From: Amphibalanus amphitrite
Lineage: Eukaryota > Arthropoda > Thecostraca > Balanomorpha > Balanidae
Length of the DNA stretch: 64,000 nt
Assembly (NCBI RefSeq): GCF_019059575.1
Contig: NW_024881669.1
Span: 806,001-870,000, forward strand
Direction of reading: 5' to 3'
Shown here one piece after another: positions 44,516 through 55,982 of the stretch; within the stretch, counting starts at the first letter, position 1, and every line of letters begins with the position of its first letter. The notes under the pieces were generated by a model, which was not told the DNA's origin, made no database searches, and was given only the letters and a program-made list of their open reading frames with translations. Both the position numbers and the translations under genes were made by a program.

Positions 44516-46902
44516 TCACGAGAGCATCGGCCGCGGCGTCATGAAGTGTTTGAGCACCTCGTCGGTGACGGCTTTGCGGCGCTCCTGCTGTTCGGCCATC
44601 AGCTTCTGGAGCAGCTCGATGAGCTCCTTCTTGAGGAAGCCGGTGAGCAGCTCCCCGGACGAGTAGTCGGCGCGGACCTTCTCCAGGCGCGCGTCGTCCT
44701 CCAGGAAGAAGGTCAGGTACTGGTAGCTGATGTCGACGCTGCAGTCGCCGCCCAGCCGCCGGTGCTCCTCCACCGTGTCCCGGCCGCCCGAGAAGGCGTG
44801 CTTGTTGATCTTGGTCTTGATCTGCTTGGCGGTGTCGGTGACGAAGATGGACGAGTTGGGGTCGCTGGCGGACATCTTGGTCATGGCGCCCTGTAGCGCC
44901 GGGAAGAAGGACGAGTGCAGCAGCGCCGGCTTCTGGTAGCCGAGCCGCGGCGCCACGTCGCGCGTCATACGGAAGTAGGGGTCCTGGTCGATGGCGCAGG
45001 GAATCAGACAGGGCAGGTCGGCGCGGCCGCCAAACAGCACCGGGAACGACGAGCTGAAACTGGGCGCCGCCTGCACCGCCGGAAAGGCGATCTTGCCGAT
45101 GTGGTCGCTGTCGCCGAAGCCGAAGATGCCCTTGATCTGGTTGTAGGTGACGCTCCGCTGGATGCGCATCATGTTGTGGTAGAACTGGGGACATTGCCTG
45201 AAACACAACGAATGCATAAAAAAAAAATGGTAGCACCGATAGACAATCTGATTATTAGAACAGCATTTATGCTGTTATGCTCATAGGCGGCGACAAAGTG
45301 TGATTCTTTTGTCTGATACCTCTCTTCTGGCTAAACGGTGACATTTTAAACAATGTTAAAAAAATCGGGAAACATTAACATGCCACGTACGGCCGTGACA
45401 CGTGCTTACCCGATGTAGTCAAGGTCCGAGAAGATGAACGTCTTGTCCGGGTTGAAGCCACATGCGATGATGTCCTTGGCGTTCTCGTGGGCCAGTCGGT
45501 TCGCCTCCTCCAGAGTGAGGTCCTTCCAGAGGAACTTTTCGTCGTCGGTGAGCTGGATCACCAGCGGCGCGTCGAACGTGTCCTGCAGCCACCTGGCGGG
45601 GACGGCACGAGGCTTAGACAGGACAGGAGCGTGACCCAAGGCGGCGAGGAAACAATACTGATCAGAGGTACGACACTCGACTAAAAGCAGTATGTGGATA
45701 CGCTTCAGGTCGGAGACAGATGCGGGTACCATAGTATGCTCACTTAAGCTTATGAGTACGACACACGACTCAGATGCCAGGGTACATACGACACTCGACA
45801 CAGTGGCAACTGTGGGCAGCCTAAGGCAACATACATGTACGGTATCAACGCTAACGTGATAGTCGCAACGAAAAAAGAAATGCAAAGCACTAACCGGATA
45901 ATAATCGACTGCTAATGAGAAAGCCTGTAACAACATCACGCACAGTAAGCGATATATCTCGGCGATGCTCCGCTGCGCGCCTCACTTGGTCATGATGAAG
46001 GGCACCAGGTGACCCAGGTGGAGCGCTTCCGAGGACGGTCCGCGGCCCGTGTACAAAAAGAACGGCTTCTTCTGCTCGTACAGCGACAGGATCGTGTGCA
46101 GGTCGCGGTGCGAGAAGAAGATGCCGCGCCGCAGGAAGTGGTGCACCGGCTTCCCGGTCACCTTCTCAATGCGCGCCAGCAGCGTCTCGTCGATCTTGGA
46201 CGAGCCGAACCGGCCTGGGGACGGCGCACAGACACGGCAGCGGTCAGATCAGCCGCGGAGTGGCGCCGGGGGCCGCACTGGGCTCCGCCGGGGCATCATG
46301 CCGCTGGTGTTGCTACTGTAACAGTCGGTACCCGCCCTCGTACTCGAGTGACGTCACCGCGGCTGAGCTGGCGCCGGTGACGTCACTCGGTCGTCCGAGG
46401 AGGGAGAGTGGATCCCAGGGCTTGTTGGGACATTCATGTCATGATGAAACCTGAATAAGGCGTGCCCCATATCTGGTTATTGATTAATGGTGATTGGAGT
46501 AAGAAACACCACTTTCTGAAGTTTTAACTACAAATTTATCTTATTGAGCTTGGTTCATGCCGACATTTATAATGTGTTTACATTATAAATGTGGAATCAA
46601 TGGAAGGTATACACCTCTACAAAGGCATCAAACATTTTTACAATTCTTAAGCCTTCAAAAGCCCAGCCAAATGTGCATTATCAATTATCATGATAAGATT
46701 TTCCACGACAAAAATGGTCAGCCAATCCAAACTGGTTTCTGCAAAACTTACTGATAAGTTTGTTATAGTCTATGCCAGTCTGTGACTGACTGGTCACATT
46801 CCATGGATCTACAAAATCCTCTGCTGCATCTGCTGCAGCAGGAGGCTTGTCTTCAATGGTAGTGTTTTCCATCTTCTCACTGACACAGTTACTATCAGTC
46901 AT
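44516..46902 (-). CDS. WARS1: cytoplasmic tryptophanyl-tRNA synthetase, 414 aa
   Basis: Charges tRNA-Trp with tryptophan in the cytosol. Exons (minus strand) 46902-46752, 46214-45986, 45592-45410 and 45197-44516 join in frame with GT-AG borders. The class I Rossmann signatures are present: HLGH within [14 protein letters not shown] (HIGH equivalent) and KMSAS in [12 protein letters not shown]. Other strong matches to the eukaryotic family are [55 protein letters not shown] and [13 protein letters not shown]. Start taken at MTDSNC (46902). The protein is shorter than vertebrate WARS1 (471 aa) because the N-terminal WHEP domain is absent, at least from this exon set. The Gypsy element lies upstream. 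Confidence 0.97.
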
Positions 46903-47428
46903 TGTTCCTAAAAGTGTCAAAACCTGTAAATGCATAGGTAGGTAGGTACAATCAGAATTGGCATATGTAACAATCAGAATAAGAAAACAACAAACAGAAT
47001 TTCTGTAAAACAGAAATAGTGACTAAGCTAACAAATCACAGCCTTTTTCCAAAGAAAGAAGGGTACAAACATAGATATATATTAACGAGCTATTGCACAT
47101 AAATTCTAGGTATTCATGGCAAACGTGATTTTCTTATGAGTACTTGTTCCCATGAAATTGCAGATACAACAATCAATACATGCCTTCATTTTAACTTTTA
47201 AGTCTATTGACAATAGTATTTGATTAAAACTTCATCTGGGCATCTTCAAACATCAAAGGGTTACAACCCAAAATTTTAAATCATAGTGGTAGCCCCATTT
47301 TACGCAACTTACCTACCAATAGGCTAGAAGTTAAATATTTATGAAACAACTTAACCCAAAGTCAGTGAGTAAGCTGCTAAAAGCATATTGCAGCAATGAA
47401 AGCAGCATGAGGAACCACGGTTACTGTA
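46903..47428. other. WARS1 upstream region
   Basis: AT-rich, no gene; presumed WARS1 5' UTR and promoter. Ends at the Gypsy target site. Confidence 0.4.
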
Positions 47429-47432
47429 GTAG

Positions 47433-48065
47433 TGTGGTGCCGTGGGGCAGTTCACCACATATCAGTGACTGGATTTTACGTTAATCAGAAATGGAGAATA
47501 TAAACCTGGTGCGTGTTCCAAAAATTCAATCAGTTCGATCCAAACGGCCCCAAGTAAAAGAATTAATTTAAGGAGCGGGTTGTTATATTTAAATTACCAA
47601 AACGAAGTCAAAAACCAAAACAGCGAATCAGACAATGGAGCGACGAAGAGACGAGAATGAAATCCAAGTTTGCCAAATATGCCCTGCCTAATCTAAGTTA
47701 TAAATCCCGGACAGAACGGGCCAAATCGCGGAGCCAGACGTGACGCGTCTGCTCGGGTCAAGAGCTCGGCCTAGAAGTCCCTGGGAGCGCGCGGCCCGAC
47801 GCAGCGGGCCGGGCCCAGACATGCGCAGAAGCACTCGGACACCACGTGGCTGCCGATCGGAGCGCGGATTGGTCACTGGCCGACGCACTGCGGCAGCGCA
47901 GGCCGCAGCCACGCGGTCGCATCGTGATGGGACAAAGTTCACGAACAGACACGTCCTGGGCCGCCCCCCCAGCGCCGGGGCGGGGTAGCGACGTCACAAG
48001 TCGGCGCGCGAATCGGTCTGCGCCGGGAACTCCCGTGCCGGCCGGCGACACACGTGGTTACCACA
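47433..48065 (-). repeat. 3' LTR of the Gypsy element
   Basis: 633 bp, ends TGTGGTGCC and GGTTACCACA on the plus strand, matching the LTR at 52818-53450 throughout my comparison. Confidence 0.95.
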
Positions 48066-48314
48066 GTACTCACCGCCTCAGCGCGGAGCGCATACACGAT
48101 AAGCCAAAACAATCACTTTTCACATCACTCGGTGCGCGACGCGATCGACACTTCACTGCGCGACGCAATAATCACTACACGGTACGGCGCAACGCAATTG
48201 TCACTGCACGGTCCTGCGCGACGCAAGAATCACTACACCGCGCGACGCAGTTATCACTTCACTGTCGGCGCCACGCGATCAGGATCGTCCTCGAACGCAC
48301 GTACGCGGGCGCAC

Positions 48315-51300
48315 TCAAAAGTATCGGAAGTCCGGTTGCGGCCGGAACTGCACGCGGCGGCCGCTGCGGGTGTGCACCGGCGCAGCCGCGGACGGCTTGT
48401 CGTCCTTGGCCGGCGATGCGGAAGACGTCACTCCAGGTTTTGAAGTCCTCTTGCTGGACGGTCTTGTAGTCGTTGGCGTCGGTGTTGGCTCGTCGGGCGC
48501 CCCAGTGGCGAGGGGCCCGAGCGAGGTCGACGGTGACGGCTGCTGCTCCGGAGCCGTAGGCTCGGTACTGCTCGGACCAAGCGTGTCCTCAGGTGGCGGC
48601 ATGTGTGCCGGTTTGAGTCTGTCGACGCTTACAGTGTCGTGGGCGCCAGTCGGCAGCTCCAACGTGAACACTTTAGGGCTGCGTCTGATGACTCGCATGG
48701 GGCCGCGGTACGGGGACTCCAGAGAGTGCCGCACGCGGTCAACGCGTACCCACACGTGTGTGCATGTCATGAGATCGGGTGGCACGTGCGTCGGTGGTGT
48801 GCGGGCGTGGTTCGAGCCCTGTGAGAGCGTGACGAAATCGATTTCTGACATACGTTTTGCCAGTTCTTGGACGTACTTTGTCCCGACGGGGACCTTCTCG
48901 ACGGCGCAGCGGGGAAACAGCACCTGTGCGCCTGTGACGGCAGTGAATGCCGAAAAACCCGACTCTGCTGGCATGGCTCTCAAACCTAGCAAAACGACGG
49001 GTAGCGCGCGCAGCCACTCTTGCTTGCGCGCCCGGATGGCAGCTTTGAGCGTTCGGTGGACTCTTTCCACCATCCCATTACATGTAGGATGATAAGCAGT
49101 GGTTCGGAGGCGATGGAAACCTATCATTGAAGACAAGTGTGAAAACAGTTCTGATTCGAATTGGGAACCGCGGTCTGTGCCAACATGCAGCGGAACTCCG
49201 AATCGGGACACCCAAGTGTCGAGGAAAGCAGAGGCTACACTTTCCGCGGTGATCGAGACCAACGGCACGGCCTCGACCCAACGCGTGGCGCGATCGATGC
49301 ATGTCAACAAATAACGAAATGGCGCGGTGAAGGGGTGCCCGTGGGGTACTGACGGGGGCAGCGGCCCGACTATGTCTATATGTACAGTTTCGAACCGCTG
49401 CGAGGGCACATCGAATCGACCGGGCGGAGAACGAGTGTGCCTGTGCACCTTGGCTTCCTGGCATGCTTCACACTCCTTCACCCATCGCGCAATGTCACGG
49501 CGCATATCATGCCAGAAATAGCGAGAGCTGATGAGACGGGTGGTGCCTTTCCTACCCGGGTGTGACAGGCCGTGGAAACGATCAAACACGGCGCGCCTGC
49601 ACGCCTCTGGTACGTACGGGCGTGGATGTGGTCCAGTGTTTTCACACAGGACTGTGATGTCGCCAGACAGTGTTACTGGTTCCAATCGGGATGTGTCCTG
49701 CGGCTTTGAGCGCGAACCTGGACCTGACTCGGAATCCTGGTGCTCTGAATCGGCACTGCCGGCGCCTCTCTCCTTTTCCTGTTTCTGAGCCGCTGCGATA
49801 AAATGGAGGTCACATGCATCGAGGGACACTGCATTTACCGGGCGACTGAGGCAGTCCGCCACCACGTTGTCACTGCCACGAATGTACGAGACCTCCGTGA
49901 TGTATTCCGTGATGACACACCAGTGGCGCTGTTGGCGGTCAGACTTAGCCGTGTGTGGGCTGTGAAAAGCGCGCACGAGTGGCTTGTGGTCCGTTCGCAG
50001 GGTAACGTGGCGGCCTTCGATCATGTCACGAAAGTGGAGTGTGGCCAGATAAGCCGCGAGTAGCTCTCTGTCATACGCGGCGTACTTCTGTTGGGCCTGA
50101 CTGAGCTTCCGTGAAAAGAAGCCAATGGGAACGGGTACTCCGTCCACAATCTGATGGAGCGCGGCACCCACCGCGACTTGTGATGCGTCAGTAACGAGCT
50201 CGTACTGCTCGCAGTGTGGCACTGGGTGTGGCAGAGTGCAGGCGCCAGCCAGCGCTGCTTTACTGTCACTGAACGCCTGAGTCTGTTCCTCTGTCCACGT
50301 CAGTTCTTTGCTTTTTGGGTTGAGTCGAATCAGTTCGGTCAGGTGGAACGTGACATCGGCGAATCGCGGAATCATACGCCGGTAGAAGCCGATGAGTCCC
50401 AGATAGCGACGCAGTGACTCTGAGTCATGCGGTAGAGGGAGGTCCAGAATCTCCTTCACTCTGGCCTTGGGAGGTGTGACACCTGTGCTGGTGACGTCAT
50501 GACCGAGGAAAATGAGTGACTTCTTCATGAACTCGCATTTCTCCAGTGAGATGCGGAGCTTGTGCTCAGCCAGCTTGCTGAACACGAGGCGCAAATCTTT
50601 CTCATGCTGCTCCTGGTTCTCGGAAAATACCAGAATATCGTCGAGATAGACGAATACGCACGGCACGTCTCGGAAGATGCCGTCCATGACCCTCTGGAAT
50701 GTGGCACCTGCGTTGCGAAGCCCCATTGGAATGAAGGTGTATTCGTACAAGCCGAAGGGCGTGGTGACGGCCGTCTTCTCTGAGTCAGCGGGGTTCATAG
50801 GCACCTGGTGATATGCACGGAGCAGATCGATTTTGCTGAACCACTGAGCGTTGTGGAGCTTGGTTGAGAGGCTCTGAATGTGCGGCAGTGGGTAGCGGTC
50901 CGGTTTGGTTACGGCGTTGAGCGCGCGGTAATCACCGGTGACACGCCACTCACCAGGGGTACTCTTCGGAACCATGTGGATGGGTGAGGCCCACGGGGAC
51001 CTAGACGGACGAATCACTCCTGTTTTGAGCAGCACATCGAGTGCTTGCTTTGCTGCGGTTAGTTTGTCGGGCGGCAGCTTGCGTGGGCTGGCGAACGTGG
51101 GTGGAGCGCTGCCGGTGTCGATGAAGTGAGTGGTTTTGATTGGCGAGTCTGTGTACTCCGGCTGGTTAGGGCTGAGAACAGCGGGGTGATCCTCTAGGAT
51201 GGGCCGCACTGCCTCAGGCACCTGAGCGAGATCATTTATCACCAAATGAACCGACTCCCCGGTCGTCGGTACACCGGGAGCAGAGAGCAGAGTGGTGGAG

Positions 51301-51659
51301 TCGCGGAGAACTTGGGAACCACAATCGACAACCAACGAGTTGTGAGCGAGAAAATCGTTACCGAGTAGTGGCTCTGTCACTTCAGCCACTACCAATGTCC
51401 ATGTGTAACTGCGTCGGAGTGTGGGGAGGACAATATCGAGAGTGGCCTCGCCATGCACGCGCAGTGGCTGCCCGCTGGCAGTCGTGATCGAAACAGCGGA
51501 CGGGTGAATTAGAGTTCCATTCACATAGGAGGGTGGAACCAGGGATACACCAGCGCCAGTATCCACGATGAATTTCAGGGGCTGATCATTCACCTTGGCT
51601 GTGACCCTAAGGAGCGGCAGGCCGAGGGCTGCGTTTACGGCCTGCTCCTCTCGTTTCCC
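48315..51659 (-). CDS. pol: Gypsy pol polyprotein (protease, RT, RNase H, integrase)
   Basis: Polyprotein that copies the element's RNA and inserts the DNA. Domains in order: aspartic protease (FIVDTGAGVSLV), reverse transcriptase (catalytic YLDDILVF), RNase H (ELVTDASQVAVGAAL, then LRTDHKPL), integrase zinc finger (HPGRKGTT with CEACQEAK) and the DDE core (HIDIVGPLP, VGTDRGSQFES, GMVERVHRTL). It ends in a Pro/Ser-rich tail. It has no start of its own: the frame continues upstream past 51593 into gag, consistent with expression by -1 frameshifting at 51653-51659, which I used as the 5' limit. No stop or frame break seen. Confidence 0.95.
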   Translation of the reverse strand, partial: GKREEQAVNAALGLPLLRVTAKVNDQPLKFIVDTGAGVSLVPPSYVNGTLIHPSAVSITTASGQPLRVHGEATLDIVLPTLRRSYTWTLVVAEVTEPLLGNDFLAHNSLVVDCGSQVLRDSTTLLSAPGVPTTGESVHLVINDLAQVPEAVRPILEDHPAVLSPNQPEYTDSPIKTTHFIDTGSAPPTFASPRKLPPDKLTAAKQALDVLLKTGVIRPSRSPWASPIHMVPKSTPGEWRVTGDYRALNAVTKPDRYPLPHIQSLSTKLHNAQWFSKIDLLRAYHQVPMNPADSEKTAVTTPFGLYEYTFIPMGLRNAGATFQRVMDGIFRDVPCVFVYLDDILVFSENQEQHEKDLRLVFSKLAEHKLRISLEKCEFMKKSLIFLGHDVTSTGVTPPKARVKEILDLPLPHDSESLRRYLGLIGFYRRMIPRFADVTFHLTELIRLNPKSKELTWTEEQTQAFSDSKAALAGACTLPHPVPHCEQYELVTDASQVAVGAALHQIVDGVPVPIGFFSRKLSQAQQKYAAYDRELLAAYLATLHFRDMIEGRHVTLRTDHKPLVRAFHSPHTAKSDRQQRHWCVITEYITEVSYIRGSDNVVADCLSRPVNAVSLDACDLHFIAAAQKQEKERGAGSADSEHQDSESGPGSRSKPQDTSRLEPVTLSGDITVLCENTGPHPRPYVPEACRRAVFDRFHGLSHPGRKGTTRLISSRYFWHDMRRDIARWVKECEACQEAKVHRHTRSPPGRFDVPSQRFETVHIDIVGPLPPSVPHGHPFTAPFRYLLTCIDRATRWVEAVPLVSITAESVASAFLDTWVSRFGVPLHVGTDRGSQFESELFSHLSSMIGFHRLRTTAYHPTCNGMVERVHRTLKAAIRARKQEWLRALPVVLLGLRAMPAESGFSAFTAVTGAQVLFPRCAVEKVPVGTKYVQELAKRMSEIDFVTLSQGSNHARTPPTHVPPDLMTCTHVWVRVDRVRHSLESPYRGPMRVIRRSPKVFTLELPTGAHDTVSVDRLKPAHMPPPEDTLGPSSTEPTAPEQQPSPSTSLGPLATGAPDEPTPTPTTTRPSSKRTSKPGVTSSASPAKDDKPSAAAPVHTRSGRRVQFRPQPDFRYF

Positions 51660-52510
51660 GACTCTGAGGCTGCACGGGAGGGAGATGCAGCTCGTGAGGA
51701 CGGCTGCATGGTCAGATCAGCAGCTTTGTCGGGCCAGTGACACCATGGCTTGCAAGTGCGTGCTCTGCTGCCGAAAAACAGGTGAGCACGGCATACTTTC
51801 GGCTTCTGGTCAGGGTGGAACGGCGTGAGACCGAGAGACGCTCTTGAATCACGAGCATCACGAGCAGGGGAGTGTGTGGCGGCTCGGCTCTGTGGCTGAG
51901 TGGCCCTGTGGTACCTTGGGTGCTGCTGAGCCACAAGGAACGCCTGTGAGTCAGACTGTGGGTCCTGATCCTGACAGTGAACCATGTTAGCAGCTGAGTT
52001 TTGCACAAGAGGTATCAGTTCGTCCGCGAGTTTGCCCAACTGCGACAGTGAGAGCTCGCGCTGAGAAGCCAGGGCCGTAGCAATGCCTGTGGGTAGCGAC
52101 TGGATAAATTTGTGCCGAACGAGATCGTCTCCGACACCAACCTTGTCGGCCACCTCTCTGAGTTCGCTTAGAAAGAGTGAGGGTCGGCCCGTCAGACGCG
52201 TTTTGCTGATCAGTTTCTCAAACATCTCTGGCTTTGTCTTTTCGTACATGTCAGTGACGGCTGTCTGTAGCTCAGAGAAATTTTTGTTGCTCAAGACAGC
52301 ACGCGGAATGTGCGAGATGGTTTCCGGAGGCAGGGCAGAGAGAACGTGGTAGAATTTGGTCTGCGAGTTGGTGATTTTGGCAATGTTAAATTGGGCGTCC
52401 ATAATGGCAAACCAGCCGTCAACCGCGGTGTCCATAAAAACCGGCGGCTTGATCGACACATGATGGACCGGCTCAGCACGAGCGGGTTCCATCGTGCCCT
52501 CGTTCGTCAT
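51635..52510 (-). CDS. gag: Gypsy Gag protein (291 aa)
   Basis: Structural protein of the element's particle. The start ATG at 52510 follows a leader of about 300 bp after the 5' LTR. The middle (about residues 30-190) resembles the capsid region of arthropod Gypsy gags. The C-terminal part has KVCRAHLFFGSRARTCKPWC, resembling the Cys/His segment (C-x2-H near the start, then C-x3-C) seen in place of a classical CCHC knuckle in many arthropod Gypsy gags. It ends in a Ser/Arg-rich tail and overlaps the pol frame by about 25 bases. Confidence 0.85.
   Translation of the reverse strand: MTNEGTMEPARAEPVHHVSIKPPVFMDTAVDGWFAIMDAQFNIAKITNSQTKFYHVLSALPPETISHIPRAVLSNKNFSELQTAVTDMYEKTKPEMFEKLISKTRLTGRPSLFLSELREVADKVGVGDDLVRHKFIQSLPTGIATALASQRELSLSQLGKLADELIPLVQNSAANMVHCQDQDPQSDSQAFLVAQQHPRYHRATQPQSRAATHSPARDARDSRASLGLTPFHPDQKPKVCRAHLFFGSRARTCKPWCHWPDKAADLTMQPSSRAASPSRAASESGNERSRP
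51653..51659 (-). promoter_or_regulatory. -1 ribosomal frameshift heptamer G GGA AAC
   Basis: On the minus strand the gag codons read TCG GGA AAC GAG. The heptamer G-GGA-AAC fits X-XXY-YYZ in the zero frame, six codons before the gag stop at 51637-51635. Slipping back one base gives GGG AAA CGA and enters the open pol frame. A downstream stimulatory structure is expected but was not folded. Confidence 0.85.
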
Positions 52511-52796
52511 GATCGTTAAAGTATAGCCGGTGTTTGCAATGCACTGAACAATTAAAATTATAACACCGAGTGCAAAATCCGAAAGAGCAAATGGAACGCC
52601 GAAATAAAATCACCGAGACGATAAATGCCTAACTAATCACACGGCGGAGAGATGGCACAGAAACCATCATGGAAGAGTGGCGCAGAAGCCACTGTGGAGC
52701 GACGGAATAGCAATCCATGTGGGGAATAATATAAAATAATTGATTCGGGAATGAGCGGAGGCGACAACCCGGAAGTATGGAAAAATCGAACAAGAA

Positions 52797-52814
52797 TCAC
52801 GTCGGCGGTCACCA
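52797..52814 (-). promoter_or_regulatory. candidate primer-binding site of the Gypsy element
   Basis: Three bases inside the 5' LTR the minus strand reads TGGTGACCGCCGACGTGA, starting with the TGG expected to pair with a tRNA CCA end. The tRNA species was not identified. Confidence 0.65.
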
Positions 52815-52817
52815 ATA

Positions 52818-53450
52818 TGTGGTGCCGTGGGGCAGTTCACCACATATCAGTGACTGGATTTTACGTTAATCAGAAATGGAGAATATAAACCTGGTGCGTG
52901 TTCCAAAAATTCAATCAGTTCGATCCAAACGGCCCCAAGTAAAAGAATTAATTTAAGGAGCGGGTTGTTATATTTAAATTACCAAAACGAAGTCAAAAAC
53001 CAAAACAGCGAATCAGACAATGGAGCGACGAAGAGACGAGAATGAAATCCAAGTTTGCCAAATATGCCCTGCCTAATCTAAGTTATAAATCCCGGACAGA
53101 ACGGGCCAAATCGCGGAGCCAGACGTGACGCGTCTGCTCGGGTCAAGAGCTCGGCCTAGAAGTCCCTGGGAGCGCGCGGCCCGACGCAGCGGGCCGGGCC
53201 CAGACATGCGCAGAAGCACTCGGACACCACGTGGCTGCCGATCGGAGCGCGGATTGGTCACTGGCCGACGCACTGCGGCAGCGCAGGCCGCAGCCACGCG
53301 GTCGCATCGTGATGGGACAAAGTTCACGAACAGACACGTCCTGGGCCGCCCCCCCAGCGCCGGGGCGGGGTAGCGACGTCACAAGTCGGCGCGCGAATCG
53401 GTCTGCGCCGGGAACTCCCGTGCCGGCCGGCGACACACGTGGTTACCACA
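52818..53450 (-). repeat. 5' LTR of the Gypsy element
   Basis: 633 bp, same sequence as 47433-48065. In element orientation this is the promoter-bearing upstream LTR. Confidence 0.95.
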
Positions 53451-53454
53451 GTAG

Positions 53455-54446
53455 CAGGCATCATGTACCTATGATTTAACTGTCCCTCAAATTTCATCAG
53501 CCAAAATAAAACGCATCATTTGTATGACCAGCTTGAGCCGTCAAAGGTGCAATTAGTCACGTTACTCAAAATTCAATCAAAACTTACGAATTCGCAGAAT
53601 AAACAGGATCTAGCAATCTAATTCACAAATATGGAAAATTGTGGATAAATAGACCACTACACACCATCCACTCTACATCCAATCCAATCTTCATCATCTC
53701 CCCTCACAGATCTTTTCCACATGCCCGGCCTTGTAACACTTATCACCTATTTGAAGGTGATTACCTACGTCATAGAATCAAAGCCAATCTGCGATACCAA
53801 TTGGTTTTCATTTCATTAATTACATCAAACTACAAAATGATTGGCTTATTGTATTGACGTCATCAAATAGATTTATTGATAATAAATGAGAAAATATGCG
53901 CAATAACTGCCTCCAAAACGAATTAAGAGATATGTTCAATAGCACAAATTTTATTATCGGCAGGCAGCCGTTCCCAGGCAACTGGAAAATTAAATCGCTA
54001 ATTGCTAGGCAACGAGCACTTCATCAGCCAACTCTCGCTCGATAGCGGAGAAGTCGAACAGAGCAAGGCTATATAAACCTAGGGCCCCACTGATCAAATA
54101 TTATGTGATTAAGTAGGCTTTTTGGTTCGATTGGTTCGAGATCAAGATATATAAGTGTGTAAAAGTCGGGCGGGAAATCAGGTTGAGATAGGAATCTTGG
54201 TTCTAAGAGTTTCCTAGCTTGTATCAGGTTGAGGTTGTAGGTACCTATGCAACTTTGACTTTCGACCAACTTTACTGTTACTGATAGTATGATACTGACG
54301 CCTTGCTTTGGGGGTGGGTTCTTGTTTTTACATTTTATTTCAATTTGCGTGCTCTGGTTTCGATTGAGTCTGTGAATGTACTCTGAATTGAACACCATTT
54401 AATGGTGTTACTAACACTAATGGTGACCATTAGTGTTCAAGCCACT
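53455..54446. other. AT-rich intergenic, nothing recognised
   Basis: No gene or clear repeat end. Near 54400 a short palindrome around ACACTAATGGTGACCATTAGTGT precedes the next element. Confidence 0.4.
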
Positions 54447-54450
54447 ACAT

Positions 54451-55982
54451 CAGTAGGCGGAACTTTGGTCAAGCGTACCCATTTTCGGGAACGCATTTTC
54501 GTTCCCATGTTTGGGAACGATTAACCCAAATATGGGAACGCCATGCAGGCATTATTTAAAACAAGAAAAATAACCGTTAAATGACGTCCAAAAAATATAA
54601 AACGATCGTGAACCGCCTGATATTTGTCTCAATATTGTTGGGAAAGAGTCTGATATTGTAAGGCTCATCGTAGTTTCAAATCGTTCCCCTATTTCTAAAG
54701 CAGTCCATCACCCGGGCCGCGAGCCCAAATTTGGGAACGCTCTCGTACACTGGCGCTGCAAGCGTTCCTTATTATGGGAACGGCGTACCCAAAATTGGGA
54801 ACGATTTCACCGACGCCTTTTTCGAGGCTCTTTTCATTAACAAGCATCACGACCAATGCCGCAAGTTATTGTTAACGCAACAATCATAAGATGATCTTTC
54901 CGGCAAGACCGCCGCATGTTTCGCCGGATCTTCTGCGCGATCTTATTCCCGTCGATCCCGCAGCGGGCACGCTGCGAATTACGTAATCTGCAGGATTACG
55001 CAATTCACAACGCTCAGCGACGTTCAACAAGGTCTTCCATACCTATATCCACCGTCCACGCCGAGGATGGAGGCATTTCAAGCACCTGTCTGTTTAACAC
55101 TGATAGTTGACAAGCACAAGTAAGCATCCAAAAATGGGAACGCTGAATATGTTTCACTCTCAAAACACCTAGTCCCAATACAAGTCTAGTTTCTTCCTTT
55201 CTTAATGAGTGTAAGTGGCAAAACGCCTGGCAGGATGGGCACGAGAAATGATCGAAATCAGCATAAAAATTATAAATAAGCAACACAGAGCGACCTATAT
55301 AAAAGAAATTCCCCCAAAACGATCATGCTTAGAAAAACCGAAGACAAAAACCACGCTCATGACGTTCCTTAAAAACAACGCTAAACAGCTAGCATCCAAA
55401 TAAAATATGTCTTTCGGGGCTGATAAAATACGGCTGAATAATTTTCGACCACTTAAACTGAGTTTACAACAGTAGTTCGGTAAAATCACGCACGTTCTAC
55501 GCGGTCGTCCGCCTCGACACCAAATGTCAACAATTTACCTCGGGACTGTCCGCGTGTTCGCTTGCATATGTCAGCATCTGGTGTCGCTAATATGAAACTT
55601 CATAACCAGGCGAAAATTATTATACTTGACCTCAAAATGTAAAAAACGATTCATTTTCCTTAAAATTGCATGTTAAATGTAGTATAACCCATGTTTTCAC
55701 CATTCCGTCATTTAAAAAAAATCATTAAAAATATCATTCCACGGTCAATTTCCTTGTTCAACGGTCAGATTAAAGATAATTTTATAGAGATTTAGTAGAT
55801 ACTTAAATTAGCATGCACTTTTTTGAGACGTGATGCACTAATGAGTTTTAGTGGGCGAACGGCCGAAAAATTACCTTCCGTTCTCATAAATGGGAACGCC
55901 CGTTCCCATAATTGGGAACTCCGTTCCCAAAAATGGGAACGTTCCTATATTTGGGTACTCATGACCATAGTTCCACCTACTG
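54451..55982. mobile_element. 1.5-kb unclassified TIR element with GGGAACG repeats
   Basis: The left end CAGTAGGCGGAACTTTGGTC and the right end (reverse complement CAGTAGGTGGAACTATGGTC) form inverted repeats, flanked by ACAT on both sides (54447-54450, 55983-55986). The word GGGAACG or CGTTCCC is repeated more than a dozen times, densest within 120 bp of each end and again at 54720-54810 and 55130. No transposase is recognised. The superfamily is uncertain: CAG ends recall hAT, but only 4 bp of target duplication is evident. Confidence 0.65.

Larger units (their letters stand above)
47433..53450 (-). mobile_element. complete Ty3/Gypsy LTR retrotransposon
   Basis: Two 633-bp LTRs (47433-48065 and 52818-53450) beginning TG and ending CA appear identical. 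They are flanked by a 4-bp target duplication GTAG (47429-47432, 53451-53454). On the minus strand the order is LTR, primer-binding site, gag, pol (protease, RT, RNase H, integrase), LTR, which is the Ty3/Gypsy order. Both frames are open. Equal LTRs and intact frames indicate a very recent insertion. Confidence 0.97.

Noticed and set aside
44493-45236. 247-codon frame overlapping WARS1
   Set aside because: Out-of-frame reading of the WARS1 last exon.
47688-48051. Small ORFs present identically at 47688-48051 and 53073-53436
   Set aside because: They lie in the two LTRs and repeat because the LTRs repeat; no evidence of coding.
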